Notes: a model not told the origin generated them from the sequence alone. Positions 1 through 7,585 are shown, counted from the first letter of the stretch. The stretch: 9,682 bases of DNA from Gammaproteobacteria bacterium UBA2810 (GCA_002351705.1 DEHC01000024.1:1-9682), one strand, 5' to 3'. A program made the numbers and translations.

Positions 1-20
1 GGACAAAGTGCTAAAGACAG

Positions 21-45
21 GGCTCCTTTTGGAGCCTCTTTTTTT
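21..45 (+). terminator. Intrinsic terminator of an upstream gene lying off the left edge
   Basis: A 6-bp perfect stem, GGCTCC (21-26) with GGAGCC (31-36), closes a TTTT loop and is followed by TCTTTTTTT (37-45). This is the standard form of a Rho-independent terminator reading rightward. No coding region on the + strand is recognisable in positions 1-20, so the gene it serves ends at or before the window edge. Confidence 0.8.
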
Positions 46-141
46 ATGTTCCATCCAGCAGGTGCTTCCCCGCATCGCCATCCGAACAGCATTTACCTAT
101 CTCTCATGGCCAGATTCGCTAATCGCCTCATCCCATAAACG

Positions 142-167
142 AAAAAAGCCCGCCGTCTCCGGCAGGC
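142..167 (-). terminator. Intrinsic terminator of hldE
   Basis: On the - strand GCCTGCCG (167-160) pairs with CGGCGGGC (155-148) around a GAGA loop (159-156). This gives 8 bp including one G-T pair, followed by six T (147-142). It lies about 40 nt past the hldE stop codon, so it should end the hldE transcript. Together with the + strand terminator at 21-45 it insulates two converging transcripts. Nothing gene-like is seen in 46-141. Confidence 0.85.
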
Positions 168-205
168 CCCTTCCTTCAGCTCTTTGGCTGAACTCTTTCA
201 GCCGT

Positions 206-1699
206 TTACTTTATTCCGAATAGTCTCTTGAGGCTGAACCCCTCGGACTTTTTCTCCTCGCTCTTTCCCTTGGCGCGCCCGAGCTCCTCGATCCTGTTGA
301 TAATCTTCGTCGTCGAGCAGCTGTCCTTGAAGCAGAGCACCTTCACCTCTCCGCCGTGCTCAGTCACTTCCTTGTAGCCGGCGATGTCCTCTGGCTTATA
401 GTCGCCGCCCTTAACGAGGATATCTGGAAGGATCCTGCCTATGAGCCTCTGCGGGGTGTCCTCAGTGAACGGAACCACCCAGTCGACGCCGTCGATGCCG
501 GCAAGGACATCCATCCGGTCCTGCAGCGTGTTCACCGGCCTCTCGGGGCCCTTGAGCCTCTTCACCGAGTCATCGGAGTTCACCGCGACAATCAGCCTGT
601 CGCCTAAGGCCCTTGCCTCCCTCAGGTAGGCGATGTGTCCCGGGTGTATGATGTCGAAGCAGCCGTTCGTCATGACGATCCTCTCGCCCCTTGAACGTGC
701 TGCGCTCACGAGGCTCATAAGCCTCTCCTCGTCAACAACGCCGAAGCCCTGCTGCTCGCGGTTGTCGAGGGCGCCCGCAAGCTCGAACTCGCTTACTGTC
801 GACGTTCCAAGCTTACCTACAACAACACCTGCCGCCGCGTTCGAGAGCCGGCAGGCATCCTCCATGGAGGCACCGGCCGCAAGTGACGCGGCGAGGACGC
901 CGATTACCGTGTCGCCGGCGCCCGTCACATCGTAAACCTCGCGCGCCTCGGTCGGGAGGTGCATGAACGTCCCGTCAGGGCGAACCAGCGTCATGCCGTT
1001 CTCTGACTGGGTGATTAGGAGTGATCCGAGACTTGCCTTCTTGATGAGGTTCACCGCCCGGTCAAGGAGGTCCTCCTCGTTCTTTGCCTTTCCGGCCGCA
1101 AGCTCGAACTCCTTGGTGTTCGGGGTGATGGTCGTGACTCCGCTGTACTTCGTGAAGTCGTCGCTCTTGGGGTCAACAAGGAGAGGGATATTCCTCTCCT
1201 TTGCCTTCGCGATGAGCTCCTGGATTTTCACCAGCGCGCCCTTCGCGTAGTCGGAGAACACCACCGCCCCGGCGCCCTCGAGGGCCTTCCCGAATATATC
1301 CGCGAGCTCGTCCAGCCCTTCCTGGTGGAACTGCTCCTCGAAGTCGATCCGGAGGAGCTGCTGGTGGCGGCTCAGGATTCTGAGCTTGGTTACCGTCGGG
1401 CTGCCCTTCACCGTGACGAAGCGGCACTCGACGCCCTTCTTCTCGAGGAGTGACTTCAGCTCATCGCGCTCCGCGTCCTCGCCGGTGAGGCCGATAAGGA
1501 CCGCCTTAGCGCCGAGCGATGCGATGTTGAGCGCAACGTTCGCCGCCCCGCCGGGGCGCGACTCCCTGTGGTCAATCCTCACGACGGGAACAGGCGCCTC
1601 CGGCGAGATGCGCAGGGCCGGACCCGCGAAATAGCGGTCAAGCATCACGTCTCCGATGACAACCACCGTGGCCTTGGAATAATCAGGTACTGAAAGCAT
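206..1699 (-). CDS. hldE: Bifunctional heptose 7-phosphate kinase / heptose 1-phosphate adenylyltransferase
   Basis: The 497-residue cytoplasmic enzyme carries out two steps of ADP-heptose synthesis for the LPS inner core: ATP-dependent phosphorylation of D-glycero-beta-D-manno-heptose 7-phosphate, and adenylylation of the 1-phosphate. The N-terminal half is a ribokinase/PfkB fold, with GDVMLDRYF at 16-24, RPGGAAN at 48-54 and YDVTGAGDT at 256-264 (D263 is the predicted catalytic base). The C-terminal half is a nucleotidyltransferase, with TNGCFDIIHPGH at 344-355 (HPGH is the HxGH signature) and VNSDDSVKRLKG at 373-384. Both halves are intact in one chain. The ATG at 1699 was chosen because GAGGAG (1711-1706) lies 6 nt upstream and the protein then begins just before the kinase fold; the open frame running to 2017 would overlap lpxL. 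A lysine-rich tail of about 20 residues extends past the usual end. It diverges from lpxL and ends at the 142-167 terminator. Confidence 0.97.
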   Translation of the reverse strand: MLSVPDYSKATVVVIGDVMLDRYFAGPALRISPEAPVPVVRIDHRESRPGGAANVALNIASLGAKAVLIGLTGEDAERDELKSLLEKKGVECRFVTVKGSPTVTKLRILSRHQQLLRIDFEEQFHQEGLDELADIFGKALEGAGAVVFSDYAKGALVKIQELIAKAKERNIPLLVDPKSDDFTKYSGVTTITPNTKEFELAAGKAKNEEDLLDRAVNLIKKASLGSLLITQSENGMTLVRPDGTFMHLPTEAREVYDVTGAGDTVIGVLAASLAAGASMEDACRLSNAAAGVVVGKLGTSTVSEFELAGALDNREQQGFGVVDEERLMSLVSAARSRGERIVMTNGCFDIIHPGHIAYLREARALGDRLIVAVNSDDSVKRLKGPERPVNTLQDRMDVLAGIDGVDWVVPFTEDTPQRLIGRILPDILVKGGDYKPEDIAGYKEVTEHGGEVKVLCFKDSCSTTKIINRIEELGRAKGKSEEKKSEGFSLKRLFGIK

Positions 1700-1705
1700 C
1701 GCGTT

Positions 1706-1711
1706 CTCCTC
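1706..1711 (-). promoter_or_regulatory. Ribosome binding site deciding the hldE start
   Basis: GAGGAG on the - strand lies 6 nt before the ATG at 1699. It fixes the start far inside the longer open frame that runs to 2017. Confidence 0.85.
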
Positions 1712-1723
1712 GGTTTTTCTGAA

Positions 1724-1752
1724 ATTATACCGCCCGGACGCCGGGATACCTA
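1724..1752 (-). promoter_or_regulatory. Candidate hldE promoter
   Basis: The - strand reads TATAAT at 1729-1724, preceded by G, a perfect sigma70 -10 box. It would start transcription a few bases before the hldE ribosome binding site. Seventeen nt upstream is TAGGTA (1752-1747), a poor -35 with about 3 of 6 matches. The spacer contains a small hairpin, CCCGG/CCGGG (1733-1737 with 1741-1745). The -10 is clear in sequence; its use as a promoter is inferred. Confidence 0.5.
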
Positions 1753-1806
1753 TATAATTGCCTGAATAATGCGATCCATGCGGGGCGATGCAATATAATC
1801 GCCTGA
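1752..1806 (+). repeat. Direct repeat of ATATAATyGCCTGA, 41 bp apart
   Basis: ATATAATTGCCTGA (1752-1765) and ATATAATCGCCTGA (1793-1806) match at 13 of 14 positions. Their starts are 41 bp apart, close to four helical turns. Each copy contains TATAAT, so they may be a duplicated promoter or two binding sites in the hldE/lpxL divergent region. Confidence 0.7.
1794..1799 (+). promoter_or_regulatory. Candidate lpxL -10 element
   Basis: A perfect TATAAT lies 30 nt before the lpxL start codon, which would give a very short leader. A second perfect TATAAT at 1753-1758 is an alternative. Neither has a recognisable -35 at 16-18 nt, so an activator or a weak promoter is possible. This is inferred from sequence only. 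Confidence 0.4.
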
Positions 1807-1815
1807 TAACCAAGC

Positions 1816-1823
1816 GGAGGAGG
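1816..1823 (+). promoter_or_regulatory. Strong ribosome binding site deciding the lpxL start
   Basis: GGAGGAGG lies 6 nt before the ATG at 1830. The earlier in-frame ATG at 1788 overlaps the candidate -10 region and would add 14 residues unlike the family, so 1830 is the start. Confidence 0.9.
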
Positions 1824-1829
1824 ATAAAC

Positions 1830-2786
1830 ATGTACAACCGGGAAAACCTTCCTGAAGCGAACGTCTGGTCACCCAAATACCTCCCCGCGCACCTCTCGCT
1901 CCTCCTCCTCCGCGCCATCGTGGCGCTCCCCGATCCCTGCATCAGGGCCGCAGGCTCGGCGCTCGGCTTTATCGCCTTCCACCTCCTCAAAAAGAGGGTG
2001 TTCATCACGAGGCGCAACCTTGAGATCTGCTACCCGGAACTTTCTTCTGAGGAGCGCGAGAAGCTTGTGAGGAAGCACTTCCATTCGGTCGGCATGGGCA
2101 TACTCGAGACCGGCATGGCTTGGTTCTGGTCAAAGGAGAGGTTCAAGAAGCATATCGTCATCGATGACGAGAGCCTGAGGAACATCGAGGAGGCGAAGAA
2201 GTCCGGGAAGGGAACCATCGTCCTCACTGCGCATTTCATGCACCTCGAGATCATGGCCCGCGCCTACGGCGAGATTTACCCCGGGGTCGGCGTCTACAAG
2301 CCGAACCGCAACCCGGTCTTTGAGCGGGCGCAGATTGTGGGGCGCACCTGGGAGAACATCGGGCTCGTCACGAACCACGACATCAAGGGCATGATCAAGG
2401 CCCTGCGCGAGGGTCACTCGCTCTGGTACGCGGGCGATCAGGACTACCGCACCAAGTCGCGCGTGTTCGTCCCGTTCTTCGGCTTCAAATGCCTCACGGT
2501 AACGGGCATCACGACGCTCTGCAAGGTGAGGAACGCTCAGGCGGTCCTGAGCTACACCATCAGGGATGACAGCACCTTCACCTGGCACCTTTACGCGACT
2601 CCCGCCCTCCCCGAGTTCCCGTCGACTCCCGAGGAGGACTGCGCCCGCTACAACAGGCTAATCGAGGACGCGATCAGGAAGGCACCGGAGCAGTACATGT
2701 GGCTCCACAAGCGCTTCGCGACGAGGCCCGATCCATCGATGAAGAACGTCTACGACGCAGACTACCGCTCCGGAGAGGACGAATAG
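1830..2786 (+). CDS. lpxL: Lipid A biosynthesis late acyltransferase (LpxL/HtrB family)
   Basis: The 318-residue inner-membrane enzyme should transfer a secondary fatty acyl chain from acyl-ACP to a Kdo-lipid A precursor. A hydrophobic N-terminal segment around residues 20-50 fits the single membrane anchor of the family. The catalytic HX4E motif is present as H135-FMHL-E140. Other family landmarks are RRNLEICYPE (61-70), VGMGILETGMAWFW (87-100), GVGVYKPNRNP (152-162), GDQDY (202-206) and the C-terminal APEQYMWLHKRF (285-296). The length is close to the roughly 306 residues of E. coli LpxL. Resemblance from memory is strongest to LpxL and its cold-shock paralogue LpxP. LpxM is less likely, but acyl-chain specificity cannot be read from sequence. 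It is transcribed away from hldE, another LPS gene, and shares the terminator at 2884-2921 with the converging lipoprotein gene. Confidence 0.93.
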   Translation: MYNRENLPEANVWSPKYLPAHLSLLLLRAIVALPDPCIRAAGSALGFIAFHLLKKRVFITRRNLEICYPELSSEEREKLVRKHFHSVGMGILETGMAWFWSKERFKKHIVIDDESLRNIEEAKKSGKGTIVLTAHFMHLEIMARAYGEIYPGVGVYKPNRNPVFERAQIVGRTWENIGLVTNHDIKGMIKALREGHSLWYAGDQDYRTKSRVFVPFFGFKCLTVTGITTLCKVRNAQAVLSYTIRDDSTFTWHLYATPALPEFPSTPEEDCARYNRLIEDAIRKAPEQYMWLHKRFATRPDPSMKNVYDADYRSGEDE

Positions 2787-2883
2787 CCGGCAGGTACCCG
2801 GAGGCATCACAGAAGAGCACTGGAATTCTCACTGATTCCCGCTGCCCTGCCCGCCGCTTGCCTGATCAGGCTGCCGCAGACAA

Positions 2884-2921
2884 AAAAATCCCGCAGAACC
2901 TCAGGATCCTGCGGGATTTTT
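2884..2921. terminator. Bidirectional intrinsic terminator between lpxL and the Sel1 lipoprotein gene
   Basis: AAAAATCCCGCAG (2884-2896) pairs perfectly with CTGCGGGATTTTT (2909-2921) around a 12-nt loop. Rightward it ends in TTTTTCTTT; leftward it ends in seven T (2888-2882). It therefore can stop both the lpxL transcript (98 nt past its stop) and the converging lipoprotein transcript (about 20 nt past its stop). Confidence 0.92.
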
Positions 2922-2940
2922 CTTTCCGGGAACTATGGCA

Positions 2941-4515
2941 TTATCTCTGCGGCATCACGCACTTGTGCTGCACAGCGTACTGCTCGCCGAGGTTCTGCGC
3001 GATGTTCCTGTCGCTGTCGCCCATCTTCTGCTGAACCTCAAGCTTCTTCTCCATGGAGTCGCTGTAGTTGCAGCGGGATACGGCGTAGTACCATGCATAA
3101 GCGTTGATGAGCTGATCCTTGACCTCGGTCTCGTAGATTGCCGCGAGGCGGTACTGCGCATCAGGAATGCCGGCCTTCGCGGCCTCCAGGAGGAGCTCGA
3201 TGGCACGGTCAACGTCCTTCTTGCCATTGCCGCCCGTAAGCGCGTTGAGCCCGAGGATATAGGCAGCCTTGGGTGATCCCGCGTTGTAGGCGGAGGTCAG
3301 GTACTCGAAGCCCTTCTTCCTGTCAGCCTCGATGCCCTTCCCGTCAAGGTAGACCATGCCGAGATCATACTGCGCGTCGACCACCCCGGCCTCTGCTGCC
3401 TTTTTGAGCCAGCTGAGGTACTTCGAGGGATCCTTCGAGACTCCGTCGCCGTCGCGGTAGCGGATGGCGATGAGGTACTCCGCGTCGCCGTTGTTCTCGG
3501 AGGCGGCCTTCTCAAGCCACTGGGCGGCCTTCACCGGATCCTTCTCGACGCCGAAGCCGAACATGTAGGCCTTGCCCACGAGGACGTACGCGTCAACAAT
3601 GCCGTGCGAGGCGGCGTTGAGGTACTGCTCGAAGGCGTCCTTCTTGCTCATGGTGACGCCGCGGCCCTGGGAGTACATCTGTCCGAGGGAGAACATCGCC
3701 TCGCCGATATCGCCGTTCGCGGCCTTGATGTACCAGGCTGAGGCGGTCTCGTCGTTCTCCTTCACGCCCTTCCCGGTCTCGAACATCTTGCCGAGCTTGT
3801 AGGCCGCGAGGTAGACGCCGTTCTGCGCCGCGTCGGTGTAGCTCTTCACCGCTGCGTCATAGTCCTGCTTCACGTTGGCGCCGCTTGCGTACTCGTCGCC
3901 GAGCTCAAGGAGCGCATAGGGCTGCCCGAGCTGTGCGGCGCTCTGCAGCGTCTCGATGTAGGACTGCATGTTCTTCTCGGTTCCGATCCCGTCGCGGTAG
4001 AGGTAGGCAAGCTTCAGCTTGGCCGCGGCAACGCCGTTGTCGGCCGCGGTCTTGATGAGATCGAAGCCGCGCTTGTCGTCATGCTGGCTGAACTTCTTGT
4101 CGAGGAGCACGAGCCCCGCGAAATAGTCGGAATCCACTGATCCGTGCTTCGAGGCGCTCGAGAGGAACTTGTAAGCCATGTCGAGGTCCTGCTCGGTGGC
4201 CTCGCCCTCATAGTACATGCGGCCGAGGAGCTCCTCGGAGACATAGTTGCCTGACGCTGCGGGAACCGCGAGCAGGCTGAATGCCTTGCGCCTGTCCTTG
4301 GGCGCGCCCTTTCCGGAGTAGTACATCGAGCCCAGGATTTCCTGGGCCTTCTCCGAATGATCCTCAACCGCGTCAGTGCAGGCCTGGAAGGCGGTCTGGT
4401 AATCGCTGTTCCTGTAGGCATCAACGCACTTGCTCTCGGCGCCGCCGCATCCTGAGAGCACTGAAGAGCACGCCGCAGCTGCGGCAATCAAGCAGACTAA
4501 GACACTCTTATTCAT
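2941..4515 (-). CDS. Sel1-repeat lipoprotein, function unknown
   Basis: The 524-residue protein has a lipoprotein signal peptide: MNKS, a hydrophobic alanine-rich core, and the lipobox LSGC ending at C23, the predicted acylated cysteine. The rest is an alpha/alpha solenoid of about 12 Sel1-like repeats of 34-37 residues. Typical repeat signatures are LGxxYxxGxGV, a following DxxKA, and A..G at the repeat end. C28 and C44 near the N-terminus and two cysteines near the C-terminus could form disulfides in the periplasm. Sel1 arrays usually serve protein-protein binding; no catalytic domain is visible. The start at 4515 gives a normal 22-residue signal peptide but has no clear Shine-Dalgarno. An alternative ATG at 4545 has GAGG only 3 nt upstream and would add 10 residues. 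No symbol is justified. It sits between glnE and hldE on the same strand, an unusual insertion in that neighbourhood. Confidence 0.88.
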   Translation of the reverse strand: MNKSVLVCLIAAAAACSSVLSGCGGAESKCVDAYRNSDYQTAFQACTDAVEDHSEKAQEILGSMYYSGKGAPKDRRKAFSLLAVPAASGNYVSEELLGRMYYEGEATEQDLDMAYKFLSSASKHGSVDSDYFAGLVLLDKKFSQHDDKRGFDLIKTAADNGVAAAKLKLAYLYRDGIGTEKNMQSYIETLQSAAQLGQPYALLELGDEYASGANVKQDYDAAVKSYTDAAQNGVYLAAYKLGKMFETGKGVKENDETASAWYIKAANGDIGEAMFSLGQMYSQGRGVTMSKKDAFEQYLNAASHGIVDAYVLVGKAYMFGFGVEKDPVKAAQWLEKAASENNGDAEYLIAIRYRDGDGVSKDPSKYLSWLKKAAEAGVVDAQYDLGMVYLDGKGIEADRKKGFEYLTSAYNAGSPKAAYILGLNALTGGNGKKDVDRAIELLLEAAKAGIPDAQYRLAAIYETEVKDQLINAYAWYYAVSRCNYSDSMEKKLEVQQKMGDSDRNIAQNLGEQYAVQHKCVMPQR

Positions 4516-4570
4516 CGCTGAAGAGAACGGTTGTCCGTTCCTCATCCCCCTCTGTCATATCCGGCACCCT

Positions 4571-4622
4571 GGCGCCGCCTGCGGCATGCGCCATGATGCC
4601 GGAGTCATCCGGCAAAAAAAAA
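4571..4622 (-). other. Structured leader candidate upstream of the lipoprotein gene
   Basis: The 202 bp between the lipoprotein start and glnE contain no gene. Two inverted repeats are visible: GCCGGA/TCCGGC (4598-4603 with 4608-4613, 4-nt loop) and GGCGC/GCGCC (4571-4575 with 4588-4592, with an inner GCC/GGC). A run of nine A (4614-4622, T on the coding strand) precedes them. Because the T run lies upstream of the stem on the - strand, this is not a terminator for glnE or for this gene. I see no terminator after glnE, so read-through from glnE is possible. A TTGACC at about 4634-4639 on the - strand has no matching -10. Confidence 0.35.
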
Positions 4623-4717
4623 CACTTTTCACGGTCAAGTTTACCACAACCTGCCCCTGCACTGAGAGCAGGAGCGGATAAATTCATGAAATCAAAGGGT
4701 TAGATGCAAACCGGTGC

Positions 4718-7564
4718 CTACCCCAGGATCTTCTGCCAGAGCGCTGTAACCTTTGCCCTCTCGGGTACGAGCACCGTATCGGCGACAATCCTCGGCAGCC
4801 CCCTGAGGCTCTGCCGGTGCGCCTCGTTCCTGATGCTGATATAGGCGCTCTTGAGATTCGCGGCGTCCTCTTTGGTGAGTATGCCGCAGGCGACCGCCGA
4901 GTCGAAGATCCTGATGTTGTCGCTCCAGACGGCCATCTCGTGGTGCTGACTGGCGTAGCGGAGCACGAGGTACTGCGCGATGAACTCGATATCGGTCATG
5001 CACCCCGGGCTCTGCTTGAGGTCAACCTGGCCCTTCCCGCCCCTGATGAGCGAGGCGCGCATCTTCTCGCGCATGCTGACGACGTCGTCGCGGAGCTTCT
5101 CGGGATCCCTGGCGGAGGTGAGGACCTCTGTCCTGATCCTCGAGAACTCCTCCCGGAGGTGCTCCTCGCCGAACACCGGGCGGGCCCGGACGAGCGCCTG
5201 GTGCTCCCAGGTCCAGGCGCTGTTCTTCTGGTAGAGCTCAAAGGCATGGAAGGTCGAGACCAGAAGCCCCGACTCGCCGTCCGGGCGGAGCCTCGTGTCG
5301 ATGTCATAGAGGACGCCGGAGCTCATCCTGGTGTTGAAGAGCATCAGGATCTTCTGCGCGACCTTGGAGTAGAACTGCCTGACGGATACCGGCTTCGCGC
5401 CGTCGGTCATCTCGTCGCCCTCGTTCTCCTCGTGGAGGAACACCAGATCAAGGTCCGAGGTGTAGCCGAGCTCGATGCCGCCGAGCTTCCCGTAGGCGAT
5501 TACGGCAAAGCCCCTCTCGCCGGTCTCGCGGGCCTTTTTCGGCATGCCGTGCCTTGCCGTTACCATGTTCCAGGCGATGACCGTGACCTCGGATATGATC
5601 GCCTCCGCAACAGCCGTCAGGTAGTCGCTCACCTTCATGAGGGGGAGCGCGTCGGCGATGTCGCAGGACGAGATCCTGAGGAGCTGGATCTGCTTGAACT
5701 CGCGCATGGCGTTCATCTGCTGCTCGGTGTCGTCCGTCGGCACGCGCATCAGGAACTCGCGCAGAGCCGGCGCGATGTCATTAAGAGGCATCAGCTGGTA
5801 GAGGCTCTCCGGGATCATGAGCTCGTCAAGGAGGATAGGGTGCTCGCAGAACTGGTTCACCACATTCTCCGAGGCGCTCGAGAGGCGCATCATCTGATCA
5901 AGCACGTCGCTTCTCTCGAGGAGGAGCTGCAGGTAGGTGGTGCGGGTCATGATCTTCTTGATGAAGGTCTTCATCCTCACGAAGAGCTCCACCGGGTTGT
6001 CATAGGTGACGACGCGGTCAAAGATCTTCGGCATGAGCTGATTCAATGTCTCGCGCCCTACGGGCCCTATCGCGCGCCGCCCGGCCTCCTCGCGGAACTC
6101 CGTGATTTCCTTCGCGAGCGCCTCCGCGGACTCCTCAGTCATGCGGGGGAACTCGGCGATCATCGGGGCGATCTCGGTATCCTTGAGGTTCGTGCCCCAC
6201 ACGTCGCCCCAGAGCTCGCGGACCTCGTCGTCATCGCTGTCCGGATCGCGGACGATTTCCTTGAACTCGGAGTGGATGCAGTCCATCGACTCCTGGAGCC
6301 TCGCGATGAAGCCGTCGAGATCAAGCCCGAGCGCCGAGAGCAGCCTCTCGTTGTCGAGCTCGTTGTCGGGGAGCGTCTGGGTCTGCCGGTCAGCGATCTC
6401 CTGGAGGATGTTCTCCACGTGGCGGAGGAAGAGGTAGCTCTCGAGGAGCTTCGAGACGGTCTTCTGCGGGATGAAGCCGAGGTTCCCGAGGGCCTTCAGC
6501 GCGTCAGGAAGGTGATGGTGGACAAGATCCTTCTCGCGCCCGCCCCTCATGAGCTGGAACACCTGGGTGAGGAACTCGACCTCCCTGATGCCGCCCGCGC
6601 CGAGCTTGATGTTGTTCTTCAGGCCGCGGCGCCTCACCTCGGCCTCGATCATGGTCTTCATCTTGCGGAGCGAGTCGATCGCGCCGTAGTCAAGGTAGAC
6701 GCGGTAGATGAACGGGCGGAGCATCTCCTCGAGCTCGGCCGCATACTTGTCATGCGGCCCGAGCACGCGGGCCTTCACCATGGCGTAGCGCTCCCAGCTC
6801 CTGCCGTGCTTCTGGTAGTAGTCCTCCATCGCGGCGAAGCTCACCGCGAGATAGCCGGTCTCGCCGAACGGGCGGAGCCGCATGTCGACGCGGAAGACCA
6901 TGCCGTCAGCGGTGAGGTTCTGCAGGGACGCGATGAGGCTCTGCCCCAGCCTGATGAAGAAGGCCTGGTTGGTGATCTCGCGGCGCGGCCCCGCGGCTGT
7001 TCCGTTCCTCGGGAAGCAGAAGATAAGGTCAACGTCAGAGGAGAAGTTGAGCTCGTGCCCGCCGAGCTTTCCCATGCCCATCACGAGCATCGGCTGCGGG
7101 TTGCCCTCCTTGTCCTTCGGGGTGCCGAGCTTCTCGCAGAGATCCCGGTAGAGCCAGTCGCGGGCGCAGACTATGGTCTTCTCTGCGATCGCGGAGAGCT
7201 CGCGGAAGTTCTCCTCCATGTCGGATCTGCCCGCGAGCTCGCGCCAGGCGACCGTCATCATCTGCCGGCGCCTGAAGACGCGGAGCGCCTTGTTGAAGGA
7301 GTCCTCGTCAGAAGACGCGGAGACCTCGGCGAGCCTCCGGTCATACTCGTCGGAGCGCACCGGACGGTCATAGAGGCCGCTCCTGATAATGTACCGGAGC
7401 CCCTCCGGATCGAACTTCGCAGACTCAAAGAAAAAGTCGGAGAGGGCCGCCACTGCGGCAATCTCGCTTATGAGGCTCTCGGGAACCTGAAGGTCCCCGA
7501 GCAGGGACACGACCGTCGCGCGGCGTTCATCGGCGAGCTTGCTGACAGCTGGTGTAAGTTTCAT
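4718..7564 (-). CDS. glnE: Bifunctional glutamine synthetase adenylyltransferase / adenylyl-removing enzyme
   Basis: The 948-residue cytoplasmic enzyme attaches AMP to, and removes it from, a tyrosine of glutamine synthetase, under control of PII protein and glutamine. It contains two homologous nucleotidyltransferase domains. The N-terminal deadenylylation domain has GKLGGHELNFSSDVDLIF at about 165-182, with metal-binding D177 and D179. The C-terminal adenylylation domain has AYGKLGGIELGYTSDLDLVF with D704 and D706. Both acidic pairs are intact. E. coli GlnE is 946 residues with the pairs at nearly the same positions. The ATG at 7564 was chosen over the frame opening at 7615 because GGAGG (7574-7570) lies 5 nt upstream and the length then matches the family. 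It follows ribD by 125 nt on the same strand, with a structured leader between. No PII or glutamine synthetase gene is in the window. Confidence 0.97.
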   Translation of the reverse strand: MKLTPAVSKLADERRATVVSLLGDLQVPESLISEIAAVAALSDFFFESAKFDPEGLRYIIRSGLYDRPVRSDEYDRRLAEVSASSDEDSFNKALRVFRRRQMMTVAWRELAGRSDMEENFRELSAIAEKTIVCARDWLYRDLCEKLGTPKDKEGNPQPMLVMGMGKLGGHELNFSSDVDLIFCFPRNGTAAGPRREITNQAFFIRLGQSLIASLQNLTADGMVFRVDMRLRPFGETGYLAVSFAAMEDYYQKHGRSWERYAMVKARVLGPHDKYAAELEEMLRPFIYRVYLDYGAIDSLRKMKTMIEAEVRRRGLKNNIKLGAGGIREVEFLTQVFQLMRGGREKDLVHHHLPDALKALGNLGFIPQKTVSKLLESYLFLRHVENILQEIADRQTQTLPDNELDNERLLSALGLDLDGFIARLQESMDCIHSEFKEIVRDPDSDDDEVRELWGDVWGTNLKDTEIAPMIAEFPRMTEESAEALAKEITEFREEAGRRAIGPVGRETLNQLMPKIFDRVVTYDNPVELFVRMKTFIKKIMTRTTYLQLLLERSDVLDQMMRLSSASENVVNQFCEHPILLDELMIPESLYQLMPLNDIAPALREFLMRVPTDDTEQQMNAMREFKQIQLLRISSCDIADALPLMKVSDYLTAVAEAIISEVTVIAWNMVTARHGMPKKARETGERGFAVIAYGKLGGIELGYTSDLDLVFLHEENEGDEMTDGAKPVSVRQFYSKVAQKILMLFNTRMSSGVLYDIDTRLRPDGESGLLVSTFHAFELYQKNSAWTWEHQALVRARPVFGEEHLREEFSRIRTEVLTSARDPEKLRDDVVSMREKMRASLIRGGKGQVDLKQSPGCMTDIEFIAQYLVLRYASQHHEMAVWSDNIRIFDSAVACGILTKEDAANLKSAYISIRNEAHRQSLRGLPRIVADTVLVPERAKVTALWQKILG

Positions 7565-7569
7565 TGTTT

Positions 7570-7574
7570 CCTCC
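7570..7574 (-). promoter_or_regulatory. Ribosome binding site deciding the glnE start
   Basis: GGAGG on the - strand lies 5 nt before the ATG at 7564, which makes the 17-residue upstream extension (start at 7615) unlikely. Confidence 0.85.
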
Positions 7575-7585
7575 GCGGCGGCTTC

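Noticed and set aside
8..223. 71-codon + strand open frame at the left edge
   Set aside because: It runs through the + strand terminator and the hldE terminator and ends inside hldE; it has no ribosome binding site or recognisable content.
1700..2017. N-terminal extension of hldE by 106 residues
   Set aside because: It would overlap the lpxL coding region and the divergent promoter region, has no family similarity, and the ATG at 1699 has a good ribosome binding site.
4598..4622. Intrinsic terminator after glnE
   Set aside because: The stem and the nine-base run exist, but on the glnE strand the T run comes before the stem, the wrong order for termination.
4281..4703. 140-codon and 83-codon + strand frames opposite the lipoprotein start
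   Set aside because: They overlap the lipoprotein signal peptide region on the other strand and show low-complexity R/S/P composition typical of shadow frames.
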